Below the pieces are notes generated by a model that saw only the letters and a program-made list of their open reading frames with translations, did not search any database and was not told the origin of the DNA. Of a DNA stretch of 64,000 nt, positions 8,206 to 15,690 are shown piece after piece. The first letter of the stretch is position 1; every line of letters begins with the position of its first letter. This DNA comes from Paracoccus sp. SCSIO 75233 (GTDB lineage Bacteria > Pseudomonadota > Alphaproteobacteria > Rhodobacterales > Rhodobacteraceae), in the NCBI RefSeq assembly GCF_027912675.1, contig NZ_CP115757.1, forward strand, positions 2,791,501 through 2,855,500, read 5' to 3'. The position numbers and the translations under genes are program-made.

Positions 8206-10011
8206 ATGTCCAAGGTCACAAGACGGGGCTTTCTGTCCCGCTCCGGGTCGATACTGGCAATCGGATCGGCGACGGCAACACTCATACCCACCCGTGCCGC
8301 CGCGCAGAGCCCCGCGCCCGCCCCTGCCGGTCAATCGCGCGACTACAGGCTGACGGCGGATTGGCTGGTCACGACGCTGGACGGAACGCCGGTCAAATTG
8401 CGGGCGTGGAACGGAACCGTGCCCGGACCGACGCTGGAGGCGCGGCCCGGCGACACCGTGAATATCGAGGTCGTCAACAACCTGACCGCCTATGATTCCT
8501 CGGCATGGGACGGCAATCACAACGTGCCCCATGACCTGAACTCGACGAATCTGCATCTGCACGGGCTGGAGGTCGCACCGCATCTGTTCGAGCCGCTCGG
8601 CACATCCGATCCGCTCGCACCGATGATCTCGATCGCGCCGGAGGGCGGTCGGAAAAGCTACAGCTTCGCGATACCCGACGACCAGCCGCCCGGTCTTTAT
8701 TGGTACCACCCCCACAAGCACGGCTCGACCGCCGTGCAGGCGGTCAGCGGCATGGCCGGTGCCATTCTGATCCGGGGCAATCTCGACGATGTGCCGGAGA
8801 TCGCGGCGGCGGCGGAGCATATCATCGTCGTACAGGATATTGGCCTGTTTCCGACCGACGACCCGGCGAAAGACGGGGCCGGCACCTATATTTACGAGCC
8901 GAAGCAGAATGCCATCTGGCAGAGCTATGGCGGTCAGGTCACCATTCATGGCGAGGTGCAGCCGGAGTTGAAAGGCGGTTTCACGACCGGCGATTACCCG
9001 CTTCGATATTTCCTGCTCAATGGAAAGCCGTTTTTCAAGGAAACGCATAACCCGGATGATCCGACCAGCCCCGTCGGTATGCAGATCGACAGCGGAATCC
9101 CGACCTATCGGATGGCCCAAGGCGAGGTGGCGCGGTTTCGCATTCTGAATGCAAATTCGGATGATGTGATGCCCATCTCTCTGGCGGGGCATGATCTGCA
9201 TCTGATCGGCATGGATGGTGTGAACCTGCCCGCCTTGCGCAAGGTCGCGGCCCTCGCCCCGGATGCGCCCCAAACCGCCAGCCAATTGCTGCTCGGACCC
9301 GCCAATCGCGGGGAGTTTCTGGTCAAGGCAATCGACACCCCCGGAACATACGAGCTGCGTCAGGCGCCACAATCGCTGCAATTTCTGCACAGCGAAGGGC
9401 GGCTTCTGGCACGGCTGGTGGTTACGGACGATAAAAACGACATGCCCCTGCCCGCCAAATTGCCGGTGCAAACCCGGCATTTCCCGGTTCCCGCCGATGA
9501 CGCGGTCTCCCGGACCCGCTATGTCACCTTCGGCATGCAGTTTCCGGCCAAGGCCAATCCCGTCGTCGGCATCGATTTCTTCATCAACAACCAGCAATAT
9601 GATGAGCTGAGCGTGTCTCAGGTCGTGATGCTGAACGCGGTCGAAGACTGGATCATCGGCTCCCCCGGTCATCCCGACAAGACCCGCAAGGATGCGTCCT
9701 CGGGCCATCAGGACAACACCGAAGGCCACCCGTTCCATATCCACGCAAATTCCTTTGCCGTCATCGGCACCGCTGATGTCGCGCCGGATGGAACGGTGAT
9801 GAACGAGGTCCGCTTCGAGGGCGACGACATCCTGATTCAGGACACGGTCTGGGTGCCCATGGGCAAGCAGGTTCTCGTCCGGCATCATTTCAAGGAATGG
9901 ACCGGAAAGGCCGTCTATCACTGCCACATCCTGCCGCATGAAGACACCGGCATGATGCAGAATTTCCTGATTCTGGATCCTGAGAAGAAGAACGGACATC
10001 ACGAAACATGA
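8206..10011 (+). CDS. Tat-exported multicopper oxidase, laccase-like
   Basis: Multicopper oxidases take electrons one at a time at a type 1 copper and reduce O2 to water at a trinuclear copper centre. This 601-residue protein has a twin-arginine signal (TRRGFLSRSG, cleavage near AAA-Q). All four copper motifs are present: HLHG (117-120), HPHKHG (168-173), HPFHIH (508-513) and HCHILPHEDTGMM (572-584). The last holds the type 1 Cys573 and probable axial Met. The set is intact, so the enzyme should be active in the periplasm. No Met-rich insert like that of CueO is evident, so a role in copper tolerance is not indicated. It follows the mono-haem gene and precedes, across an IS, a dehydrogenase. 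Confidence 0.93.
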   Translation: MSKVTRRGFLSRSGSILAIGSATATLIPTRAAAQSPAPAPAGQSRDYRLTADWLVTTLDGTPVKLRAWNGTVPGPTLEARPGDTVNIEVVNNLTAYDSSAWDGNHNVPHDLNSTNLHLHGLEVAPHLFEPLGTSDPLAPMISIAPEGGRKSYSFAIPDDQPPGLYWYHPHKHGSTAVQAVSGMAGAILIRGNLDDVPEIAAAAEHIIVVQDIGLFPTDDPAKDGAGTYIYEPKQNAIWQSYGGQVTIHGEVQPELKGGFTTGDYPLRYFLLNGKPFFKETHNPDDPTSPVGMQIDSGIPTYRMAQGEVARFRILNANSDDVMPISLAGHDLHLIGMDGVNLPALRKVAALAPDAPQTASQLLLGPANRGEFLVKAIDTPGTYELRQAPQSLQFLHSEGRLLARLVVTDDKNDMPLPAKLPVQTRHFPVPADDAVSRTRYVTFGMQFPAKANPVVGIDFFINNQQYDELSVSQVVMLNAVEDWIIGSPGHPDKTRKDASSGHQDNTEGHPFHIHANSFAVIGTADVAPDGTVMNEVRFEGDDILIQDTVWVPMGKQVLVRHHFKEWTGKAVYHCHILPHEDTGMMQNFLILDPEKKNGHHET

Positions 10012-10064
10012 AGGGCTGCGCGCGCCCGACCCGTGCCGCGCGCGACCCGTGAGACAATTTCTGG

Positions 10065-10086
10065 CCTGAACCCACATTCTCCAAGT
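10065..10086 (+). repeat. Left terminal inverted repeat of the IS1380-family element
   Basis: It matches the complement of 11726-11747 at 17 of 22 positions, with the 13-base core ACATTC(T/C)CCAAGT nearly perfect. It starts 53 bases after the multicopper oxidase stop codon. Confidence 0.7.
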
Positions 10087-10164
10087 AAGTCGCTGATTTC
10101 GCTGTCGTAATCGTGATATTTCGCATATAAATCATGGCGTTGACGGCTGCGAGGGGCGCGTTTC

Positions 10165-11520
10165 ATGGATCACCTGGAGGGTGCGGGCTTGGCGCGGGGA
10201 GATCGGGTTGATTTCGACCGCCGTGTGCGTCTGGAGTTCCGTGGTGCGCAGATCAGTTCAGACGGTGGCCTGCTGGTGATGCGCGAGCTTGATGACGTGC
10301 TCGGCCTGTCCAATCTGGCGTCGGAGGCGCTGCGAGACAGCCGCACCGGGAAGAACACGCTCCATCGGCTTGACGGATTGTTCCGGCAATCGGTGTTCGG
10401 ACGACTGGCCGGATACGAGGATGTGAACGATGCCGACCGCTTGGCCCTCGATCCCGTGATGCGTCAGGTCGTTGGCGGCAGGGCCGTCGAGGCGCAAGCT
10501 GCTTCGGCATCGCAGATGGGACGGTTCGAGACCGAGACGCTGGCTCTGGCCGCGAACCGGGCGGCGCTGGCCGATCTGAACGGCCAATGGATCGACCGGT
10601 TTCATGACCGCAACGGGTTGCAATACATCGTGCTGGACATGGACAGCTCGGTCAGCCCCACCCACGGCGATCAGGAAGGTGCTGCCTGGAACGGGCATTT
10701 CGACTGCACCTGCTATCACCCCATCTTCTTGTTCAACCAGTTTGGCATGCTGGAGCGCTGCGCCCTGCGTAACGGCAATGTCCACAGCGCCGATGGCTGG
10801 CGGGATGTCCTTGATCCCGTCATTGCCCGATATGCTGGCCGCGACCTTGGTGGACGCTTCTTCCGGGCCGACGCTGCCTACGCGATCCCCGCGATCTATA
10901 TGCGGCTGGAAGAAGCCAGGTTCTTCTACGCCATCCGTCTGCCCGCCAACGCCGTCTTGCGCGAGAAGATCGCGCATCGGCTGACACGGCCCGTGGGACG
11001 GCCTTCGCTGACCAAGGTCAAACGGTTCTTCGAGGACTTCGAGTATCAGGCGGCGTCCTGGGACAAGCCGCGCCGCGTCATCGCCAAGATCGAATGGCAT
11101 CCGGGCGAGCTGTTCCCCAAAGTCGGCTTCATCGTCACCAACCTGCCGATGGAGCCAGACTGGGTGGTGAGGTTCTACAACCAGCGCGGCACCGCAGAGC
11201 AGCACATCAAGGAAGGCAAATATGCCTTTCGCTGGACGCGGCTGTCATGCCGGAAGTTCCGGCACAACGAGGTGCGGCTGCAACTGCACGCGCTGGCCTA
11301 CAACCTGGCAACCTTCCTGCGCTGCATCGAACTGCCCGAGGCCATGGCGGACTGGTCGTTGACCAGCCTGCAACTCAAGCTGATCAAGATCGGCGCCCGC
11401 GTCGTCCGCCACGCCCGCGCCATTACCTTCCAGTTGGCCGAGGTCGCCGTCACCGGCCCGATGGTGCGGGCCGTCCTTGCCGCCATCCGCCGTCTTCGAA
11501 CGCCTCCGTCATGCGCATGA
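10165..11520 (+). CDS. IS1380-family transposase
   Basis: This DDE transposase catalyses cut-and-paste movement of the surrounding element. The 451-residue protein is full length for the family. It has the opening FRGAQISSDGGLLVMRELD, the first catalytic-aspartate block DMDSSVSPTHGDQEG (near residues 155-170), an RADAAYAIP block with a later acidic residue, and the YNQRGTAEQHIKEGKY motif containing the last Glu. No frameshift is visible, so the element may still be mobile. The ATG at 10165 lies 100 bases inside the left repeat. The IRs and length agree with an intact copy. Confidence 0.95.
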   Translation: MDHLEGAGLARGDRVDFDRRVRLEFRGAQISSDGGLLVMRELDDVLGLSNLASEALRDSRTGKNTLHRLDGLFRQSVFGRLAGYEDVNDADRLALDPVMRQVVGGRAVEAQAASASQMGRFETETLALAANRAALADLNGQWIDRFHDRNGLQYIVLDMDSSVSPTHGDQEGAAWNGHFDCTCYHPIFLFNQFGMLERCALRNGNVHSADGWRDVLDPVIARYAGRDLGGRFFRADAAYAIPAIYMRLEEARFFYAIRLPANAVLREKIAHRLTRPVGRPSLTKVKRFFEDFEYQAASWDKPRRVIAKIEWHPGELFPKVGFIVTNLPMEPDWVVRFYNQRGTAEQHIKEGKYAFRWTRLSCRKFRHNEVRLQLHALAYNLATFLRCIELPEAMADWSLTSLQLKLIKIGARVVRHARAITFQLAEVAVTGPMVRAVLAAIRRLRTPPSCA

Positions 11521-11725
11521 CCACGATCCATGCCCAAGCTGAACGAAAGCGGCAGGACAGGTCCGTCTGCCGCGCGGAAAAGCGGCTCTGCCGGGCCAGA
11601 ATGCTGCGGGTTCGAGGCTTGATCCACCCGACTTCGGCCGTTTGCGCGACGACAGACACCGCTCGGGGCGAAAAACGCTTGCCCAGCGAGCAAAATCAGG
11701 CGATCTTGAAGTCAAGCGGCAGGCC

Positions 11726-11747
11726 ACTTGGGGAATGTCGGCTGAAG
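11726..11747 (-). repeat. Right terminal inverted repeat of the IS1380-family element
   Basis: It is the partner of 10065-10086. It ends 46 bases before the small dehydrogenase subunit start, so the downstream promoter context of that gene was replaced by IS sequence. Confidence 0.7.
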
Positions 11748-11793
11748 ACACACCGGACCCGTCGCGGAAAACGGATATTCAGAGGAGATGACT

Positions 11794-12252
11794 ATGGTTG
11801 CAACCCATGAAACAGATTGCCGATCCTTTGTTACACACAGCCTGACACGCCGGCGGCTGCTATCCGCAGCCTCCGCCGCATCGCTGCTGCCATTGACTCA
11901 GTTTCCCGCAAGAGCATTCGCCGCCGATATAGAACTCTCGGATTTTATCGCGCTGTCGCAAAAACTGACCGGACGCGACGATCTGGCGGAGGACATCGCA
12001 CGCGGCATGCTGAATGCCTTCTCCGCGATTGGCCGAGATGGCGACATCGCCGATATGATCGCGGGCGAGAGCAATGACGAACTCGCCGGTGCCATCGTCG
12101 CGGCCTGGTATAGCGGTGAATCGCCGGACCCGGACGCGCTCGATGTTCTGACCTATACGGATGCCCTCACCTGGCAGGCGATCGAATACACCAAACCGAT
12201 GGCCTATTGCGGCGGAGCCATGGGCTATTGGGCCGACCCGCCCGAAAGCTGA
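11794..12252 (+). CDS. FAD-dependent sugar/alcohol dehydrogenase, small (Tat-chaperone) subunit
   Basis: This resembles the small (gamma) subunit of membrane-bound FAD dehydrogenases such as D-sorbitol and glucose dehydrogenase. That subunit carries the Tat signal and escorts the signal-less large subunit to the periplasm. The 152-residue protein has LTRRRLLSAASAASLLP as its Tat motif and an Ala-rich cleavage region ARAFAA. A helical domain follows, ending YCGGAMGYWADPP. I start it at the ATG at 11794, which has AGAGGAG six bases upstream. The ATG at 11788 abuts that site. It is 53 bases from the GMC gene and forms an operon with it. Confidence 0.85.
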   Translation: MVATHETDCRSFVTHSLTRRRLLSAASAASLLPLTQFPARAFAADIELSDFIALSQKLTGRDDLAEDIARGMLNAFSAIGRDGDIADMIAGESNDELAGAIVAAWYSGESPDPDALDVLTYTDALTWQAIEYTKPMAYCGGAMGYWADPPES

Positions 12253-12305
12253 GTTTCCGCCTTCGCAATCATCCTTCACGCCATATCGCTCAGGGAATTT
12301 CGGTC

Positions 12306-13925
12306 ATGGAACACGACATCAACGCAGATATTCTGATTATCGGCACAGGCATCGCAGGCGCGCTTGCCGGGGCCAAGCTCGCACAGAAGGGCCTGACAGT
12401 CGCCTTTCTGGAAACCGGCAAACGGATCGACCGGTCCGACGCGGTCGAGAATTTCTGGAACGCGAAGATCAAGACACCGGAGTCCCCCTATCCCAACGAT
12501 GCGTCCGCGCCGCATCCTCTGGCCTATAAGATCGGGGAATATTATCAGCAGGCCGGGCCGGAAAATTTCAAATCGACCTATATCAAGCTGGTTGGCGGCA
12601 CGACTTGGCACTGGCTGGGCACAACGCTGCGAAACCTGCCTGCGGATTTCAAATTGCAGTCGCTTTACGGGCATGCCGTCGACTGGCCGATTGATTATGA
12701 CACGCTGGAGCCGTTTTATCTCGCCGCCGAGCAGGAGATCGGCGTCTCCGGCGACAGCGCCGAAGATTTGGGCTCGCCCAGATCCGGTGCGTTTCCAATG
12801 CCGATGATCCCGATGTCCTATTCGGACCGCTATTTCGCAGACGCATTGGAGGGGTCGCAATATCACGTCCGCGCCACGCCGCAGGGCCGGAACTCGGTTT
12901 TCCGTGAGGATCGGCCCGAATGCTGCGGCAATGGCTCCTGCATCCCGGTTTGCCCCATTCAGGCGAAATATGATGCAACGGTTCACATCGCCCAGGCCGA
13001 GGCTGCCGGTGCCGTCATCCACGCGCAAACCACGGCCACAAGGCTGGATCTGGGGCCGGATGGCAAGATTGCATCGGTCAGCTTCCGGCGCGCGGATGGC
13101 AGCGAAGGCACGGCTGCGGGCAAGGTCGTCGTGATCGCGGCCCATGCCATAGAAACCCCCCGCCTCTTGCTGAACTCCGCGCAGGACGGGGCGCCGAACG
13201 GGATTGCCAACAGCTCCGATCAGGTCGGGCGCAACCTGATGGACCACCCCTCCAAGCTGAGCTGGGCCATGGCCGCCAATCCGGTCTGGCCGTTCCGCGG
13301 CCCGCTTTCCACCTCCGGGATCGAAAATCTGCGCGACGGCGCGTTTCGCAAGGATCGCGCGGCGTTTCGGATCGAGATCGGAAATGACGGTCATAACTGG
13401 CCGACCGGCGCGCCGCTGTCCACGGCTGCCGATCTGGCACGTCAGGGGCTGCGCGGCGCGGAACTGGACGCAGCGATCCGGGACGCGACATCGCGCCAGA
13501 TTCGCCTGACGTCGCTGGTGGAACAATCGCCGGACGCGGAAAACCGCGTGACGCTCGATCCCGAAAAGCGGGATGTCAATGGCGTTCCCCTGCCCCGGAT
13601 TCACTATGATTATTCCGAATATACCCGCGCCGGTCTGGAGGCCGCGGAAGCCGCGCATCAGGACATCTTCACCCGACTGGGCGCGACAGAGATCAAGCAT
13701 TCCCCCGATATTTATGGCGCAGGCCATGTCATCGGCACGGTGCGCATGGGCGCGGAGCCGCAAAATTCGGTGGTCGACGCCGATCTGCGCAGCTTCGACC
13801 ATCCCAACCTGTTCCTGCTGGGTTCAGGCAGCTTCCCGACATCCGCCACAGCAAACCCGACACTCACCATAGCCGCGCTGTCGCTGCGCGCCGTGGAGGC
13901 CATCGCGGGAACCGTGAGGGGTTAG
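12306..13925 (+). CDS. GMC-family FAD dehydrogenase large subunit with probable [3Fe-4S] site
   Basis: This 539-residue flavoprotein would oxidise an alcohol or sugar hydroxyl. The FAD dinucleotide fold starts ADILIIGTGIAGALAG (GTGIAG at 13-18). The C-terminal GMC active site has His474 in GAGHVIGT and the later TSATANPTLTIAA segment. Four cysteines, C206, C207, C212 and C216 in ECCGNGSCIPVC, match the CC-x4-C-x3-C spacing that binds a [3Fe-4S] cluster in bacterial FAD-glucose dehydrogenase. Electrons should therefore leave through an iron-sulfur cluster to a cytochrome, not to O2 directly. The protein has no signal, so export with the Tat small subunit is expected. A dedicated tri-haem subunit is missing here. 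The substrate is unknown. Confidence 0.9.
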   Translation: MEHDINADILIIGTGIAGALAGAKLAQKGLTVAFLETGKRIDRSDAVENFWNAKIKTPESPYPNDASAPHPLAYKIGEYYQQAGPENFKSTYIKLVGGTTWHWLGTTLRNLPADFKLQSLYGHAVDWPIDYDTLEPFYLAAEQEIGVSGDSAEDLGSPRSGAFPMPMIPMSYSDRYFADALEGSQYHVRATPQGRNSVFREDRPECCGNGSCIPVCPIQAKYDATVHIAQAEAAGAVIHAQTTATRLDLGPDGKIASVSFRRADGSEGTAAGKVVVIAAHAIETPRLLLNSAQDGAPNGIANSSDQVGRNLMDHPSKLSWAMAANPVWPFRGPLSTSGIENLRDGAFRKDRAAFRIEIGNDGHNWPTGAPLSTAADLARQGLRGAELDAAIRDATSRQIRLTSLVEQSPDAENRVTLDPEKRDVNGVPLPRIHYDYSEYTRAGLEAAEAAHQDIFTRLGATEIKHSPDIYGAGHVIGTVRMGAEPQNSVVDADLRSFDHPNLFLLGSGSFPTSATANPTLTIAALSLRAVEAIAGTVRG

Positions 13926-13986
13926 GTTGCGAGATTGGGGTATGGTCCGGCGATCTTCCATTAGGGTTGTGAAAAAAGGAGGAGAT

Positions 13987-14064
13987 ATGTCGGCTTTACG
14001 TCTGGTTGCGGTTCTTATGGGTCACGGGATGCCGCCCTCCTCGCCTATCCCACCACATCGGTGA
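13987..14064 (+). CDS. Possible 25-residue peptide with a strong ribosome-binding site
   Basis: AAAAAAGGAGGAGAT sits directly upstream of an ATG that opens a 25-codon frame (MSALRLVAVLMGHGMP, then Ser/Pro-rich, stop TGA). The Shine-Dalgarno sequence is unusually good. The frame runs 20 bases into the 3' end of the convergent aminotransferase gene. It has no recognised homologue and may be the truncated head of a lost gene. Low confidence. Confidence 0.25.
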   Translation: MSALRLVAVLMGHGMPPSSPIPPHR

Positions 14065-15367
14065 TCGCGCCTGTCAGCCGTTCGACGATCTGATCGACCT
14101 CGTCGGCGCTGACGATATAGGGCGGTGCCAGCAGCACATGATCGCCGCGCGCGCCGTCGACCGTGCCGCCCATCGGGTAGCAGATCAGCCCGCGCGCCAT
14201 GGCGGCTTTCTTGATCTTCGCATGGGTTTTCAGCGCCGGATCGAGCGTGGCCTTGCTGTCGCTATCCGCGACCAGCTCTATGCCCCGGAAGAGGCCTCTG
14301 CCCCTGATATCGCCGATATTGGGGTGCTGGCCGAGGGCGGCTTCCAGCCCGTCCTGAAGGCGCTGCCCCATGATGTTCACATTCTCCATCAGACCGGGCC
14401 GGGACATGATCTCGACCACCTTATCCGCCGCCGTGGCAGCGATCGGGTGTCCGATATAGGTGTGGCCATGCTGGAACAGGCCCGAGCCATTGCGGAACGC
14501 GTCATGGATGTGCGCCGACAGCATCACCGCGCCGACGGGCTGGTAACCGCCGCCGAGTCCCTTCGCGATTGTCAGGATGTCCGGCACCACGCCCTCTTGT
14601 TCATGGGCGAAGATGGTGCCGGTCCGGCCCATGCCGCACATCACCTCGTCCAGGATCAGCAGCACATCGTATTTGTCGCAGATCTCGCGGATGCGGCGGA
14701 AATACCCCTCGACCGCCGGCACCGCGCCAAGTGTCGCGCCGACGACGGGTTCGGCCACGAAGGCAATGACCTCATCGGGGCCAAGCGTGACGATCTTCTC
14801 CTCAAGCTCGGCCGCCAGCCTTGCGGCATAATCGCCGGGGGACTCACCTTCGGCCATGTCGCGATAGGCGTAACAGGGCGAGACGTGATGCGTCTCCGGC
14901 AGGATCGGCTGGAATTGCTTGCGCCGCCACTCATTGCCGCCGGTCGCAAGCGCCCCGATGGTATTGCCGTGATAGCTCTGCCGCCGGGCGATAATATGGC
15001 GGCGCTGCGGCTGGCCGATCTCGACGAAATATTGCCGTGCCATTTTCAGCGCCGCCTCGACCGCCTCCGACCCGCCGGAGACGAGATAGACGTAATCCAG
15101 CCCGTCAGGCGCAAGCCCGACCAGCCGGTCGGCCAGCGATTCCGCCGCATCGCTGGTGAAGAACGAGGTGTGGGCATAGGCAATCGCTTCCATCTGCGCG
15201 CGCATCGCCTCCAGCACCTCGGCATTGCCATGACCAAGGCTCGTCACCGCCGCCCCGCCCGAACCGTCGATATAGCGCCGTCCTTGATCATCGGTGATCC
15301 AGACCCCTTCCCCCGCAACGGCGCGGGGCAGATTGGGGCCGATGCTGCGGTGAAGAATGCGGGTCAT
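14045..15367 (-). CDS. Class III PLP-dependent aminotransferase
   Basis: This fold-type I, omega-type aminotransferase moves an amino group from an amine or omega-amino acid to a keto acid. The 440-residue length suits the class. D240 (LILDEVMCGMGRTG) contacts the PLP ring nitrogen and K269 (TIAKGLGGG) is the PLP lysine. YHGNT (132-136) and the HGHTYIGHP segment are also typical. I start at 15367 (MTRILHRS), where the homologous fold begins. Upstream in-frame codons to 15553 have no folded domain. It is divergent from the aldehyde dehydrogenase gene, and the pair would turn an amine into an aldehyde and then an acid. Confidence 0.9.
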   Translation of the reverse strand: MTRILHRSIGPNLPRAVAGEGVWITDDQGRRYIDGSGGAAVTSLGHGNAEVLEAMRAQMEAIAYAHTSFFTSDAAESLADRLVGLAPDGLDYVYLVSGGSEAVEAALKMARQYFVEIGQPQRRHIIARRQSYHGNTIGALATGGNEWRRKQFQPILPETHHVSPCYAYRDMAEGESPGDYAARLAAELEEKIVTLGPDEVIAFVAEPVVGATLGAVPAVEGYFRRIREICDKYDVLLILDEVMCGMGRTGTIFAHEQEGVVPDILTIAKGLGGGYQPVGAVMLSAHIHDAFRNGSGLFQHGHTYIGHPIAATAADKVVEIMSRPGLMENVNIMGQRLQDGLEAALGQHPNIGDIRGRGLFRGIELVADSDSKATLDPALKTHAKIKKAAMARGLICYPMGGTVDGARGDHVLLAPPYIVSADEVDQIVERLTGAITDVVG

Positions 15368-15690
15368 GCGATGCTCCGGCTCTGATGTGGTCCCGGCAGC
15401 ATTCCACCAGTCGCGGGACGAGGCAAGCGGTCCCGAGCGGGCACCGATGTGACATATGCCAAACGACTTGCAATTGTCGCGCGCGCCAGCCGTAATGACC
15501 GCAGCAACCGGCCCGGTCTGTTCCGGCATCAGCCGGGCGGCAGGGAATGTCACGGGTCATCGCCTCAAGCGCGCCGGTCGTGAATTTCCGGCACCCCAGG
15601 CGCCGCCGTCACCAAGGGTCGTTGCGGGGTTTGTATACTTCATGTATGCAAATCTGGAATTCTCGATCCATGATCCAAGCGGAGTCTCTC
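15368..15690. promoter_or_regulatory. Divergent control region, aminotransferase / aldehyde dehydrogenase
   Basis: This 323-base gap holds the promoters of the two divergent catabolic genes. The only clear signal is the dyad at 15631-15651, close to the aldehyde dehydrogenase side. No supported gene lies inside. Confidence 0.5.
15631..15651. promoter_or_regulatory. Operator-like dyad TTGTATAC-N5-GTATGCAA
   Basis: The two 8-base arms match at 7 of 8 positions round TTCAT. The site is 40 bases before the aldehyde dehydrogenase start. The core ATAC-N5-GTAT recurs at 17247-17261, before the ABC transporter. Dyads of this type are typical of GntR-family repressors. The cognate protein is not identified. 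Confidence 0.55.

Larger units (their letters stand above)
10065..11747 (+). mobile_element. IS1380-family insertion sequence
   Basis: The element is bounded by imperfect inverted repeats. The left end is at 10065-10086 (CCTGAACCCACATTCTCCAAGT) in the top strand, core ACATTCTCCAAGT. The right end is at 11726-11747, whose complement has the core ACATTCCCCAAGT. The length of about 1.68 kb is right for IS1380. It carries one transposase gene. I could not find a clear 4-bp target duplication, so the exact ends may be off by a base or two, or the insertion is old or rearranged. It separates the multicopper oxidase gene from the dehydrogenase genes. Confidence 0.85.

Noticed and set aside
7735..10077. 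780-codon open frame on the minus strand opposite the multicopper oxidase and the haem protein end
   Set aside because: It is the mirror of two strong plus-strand genes with clear signal peptides and copper/haem motifs. Its translation is basic, His/Arg-rich and without a recognisable domain, as expected for antisense frames in high-GC DNA.
12276..13802. 508-codon minus-strand frame opposite the GMC flavoprotein
   Set aside because: Antisense shadow; the plus strand has FAD, cluster and active-site motifs.
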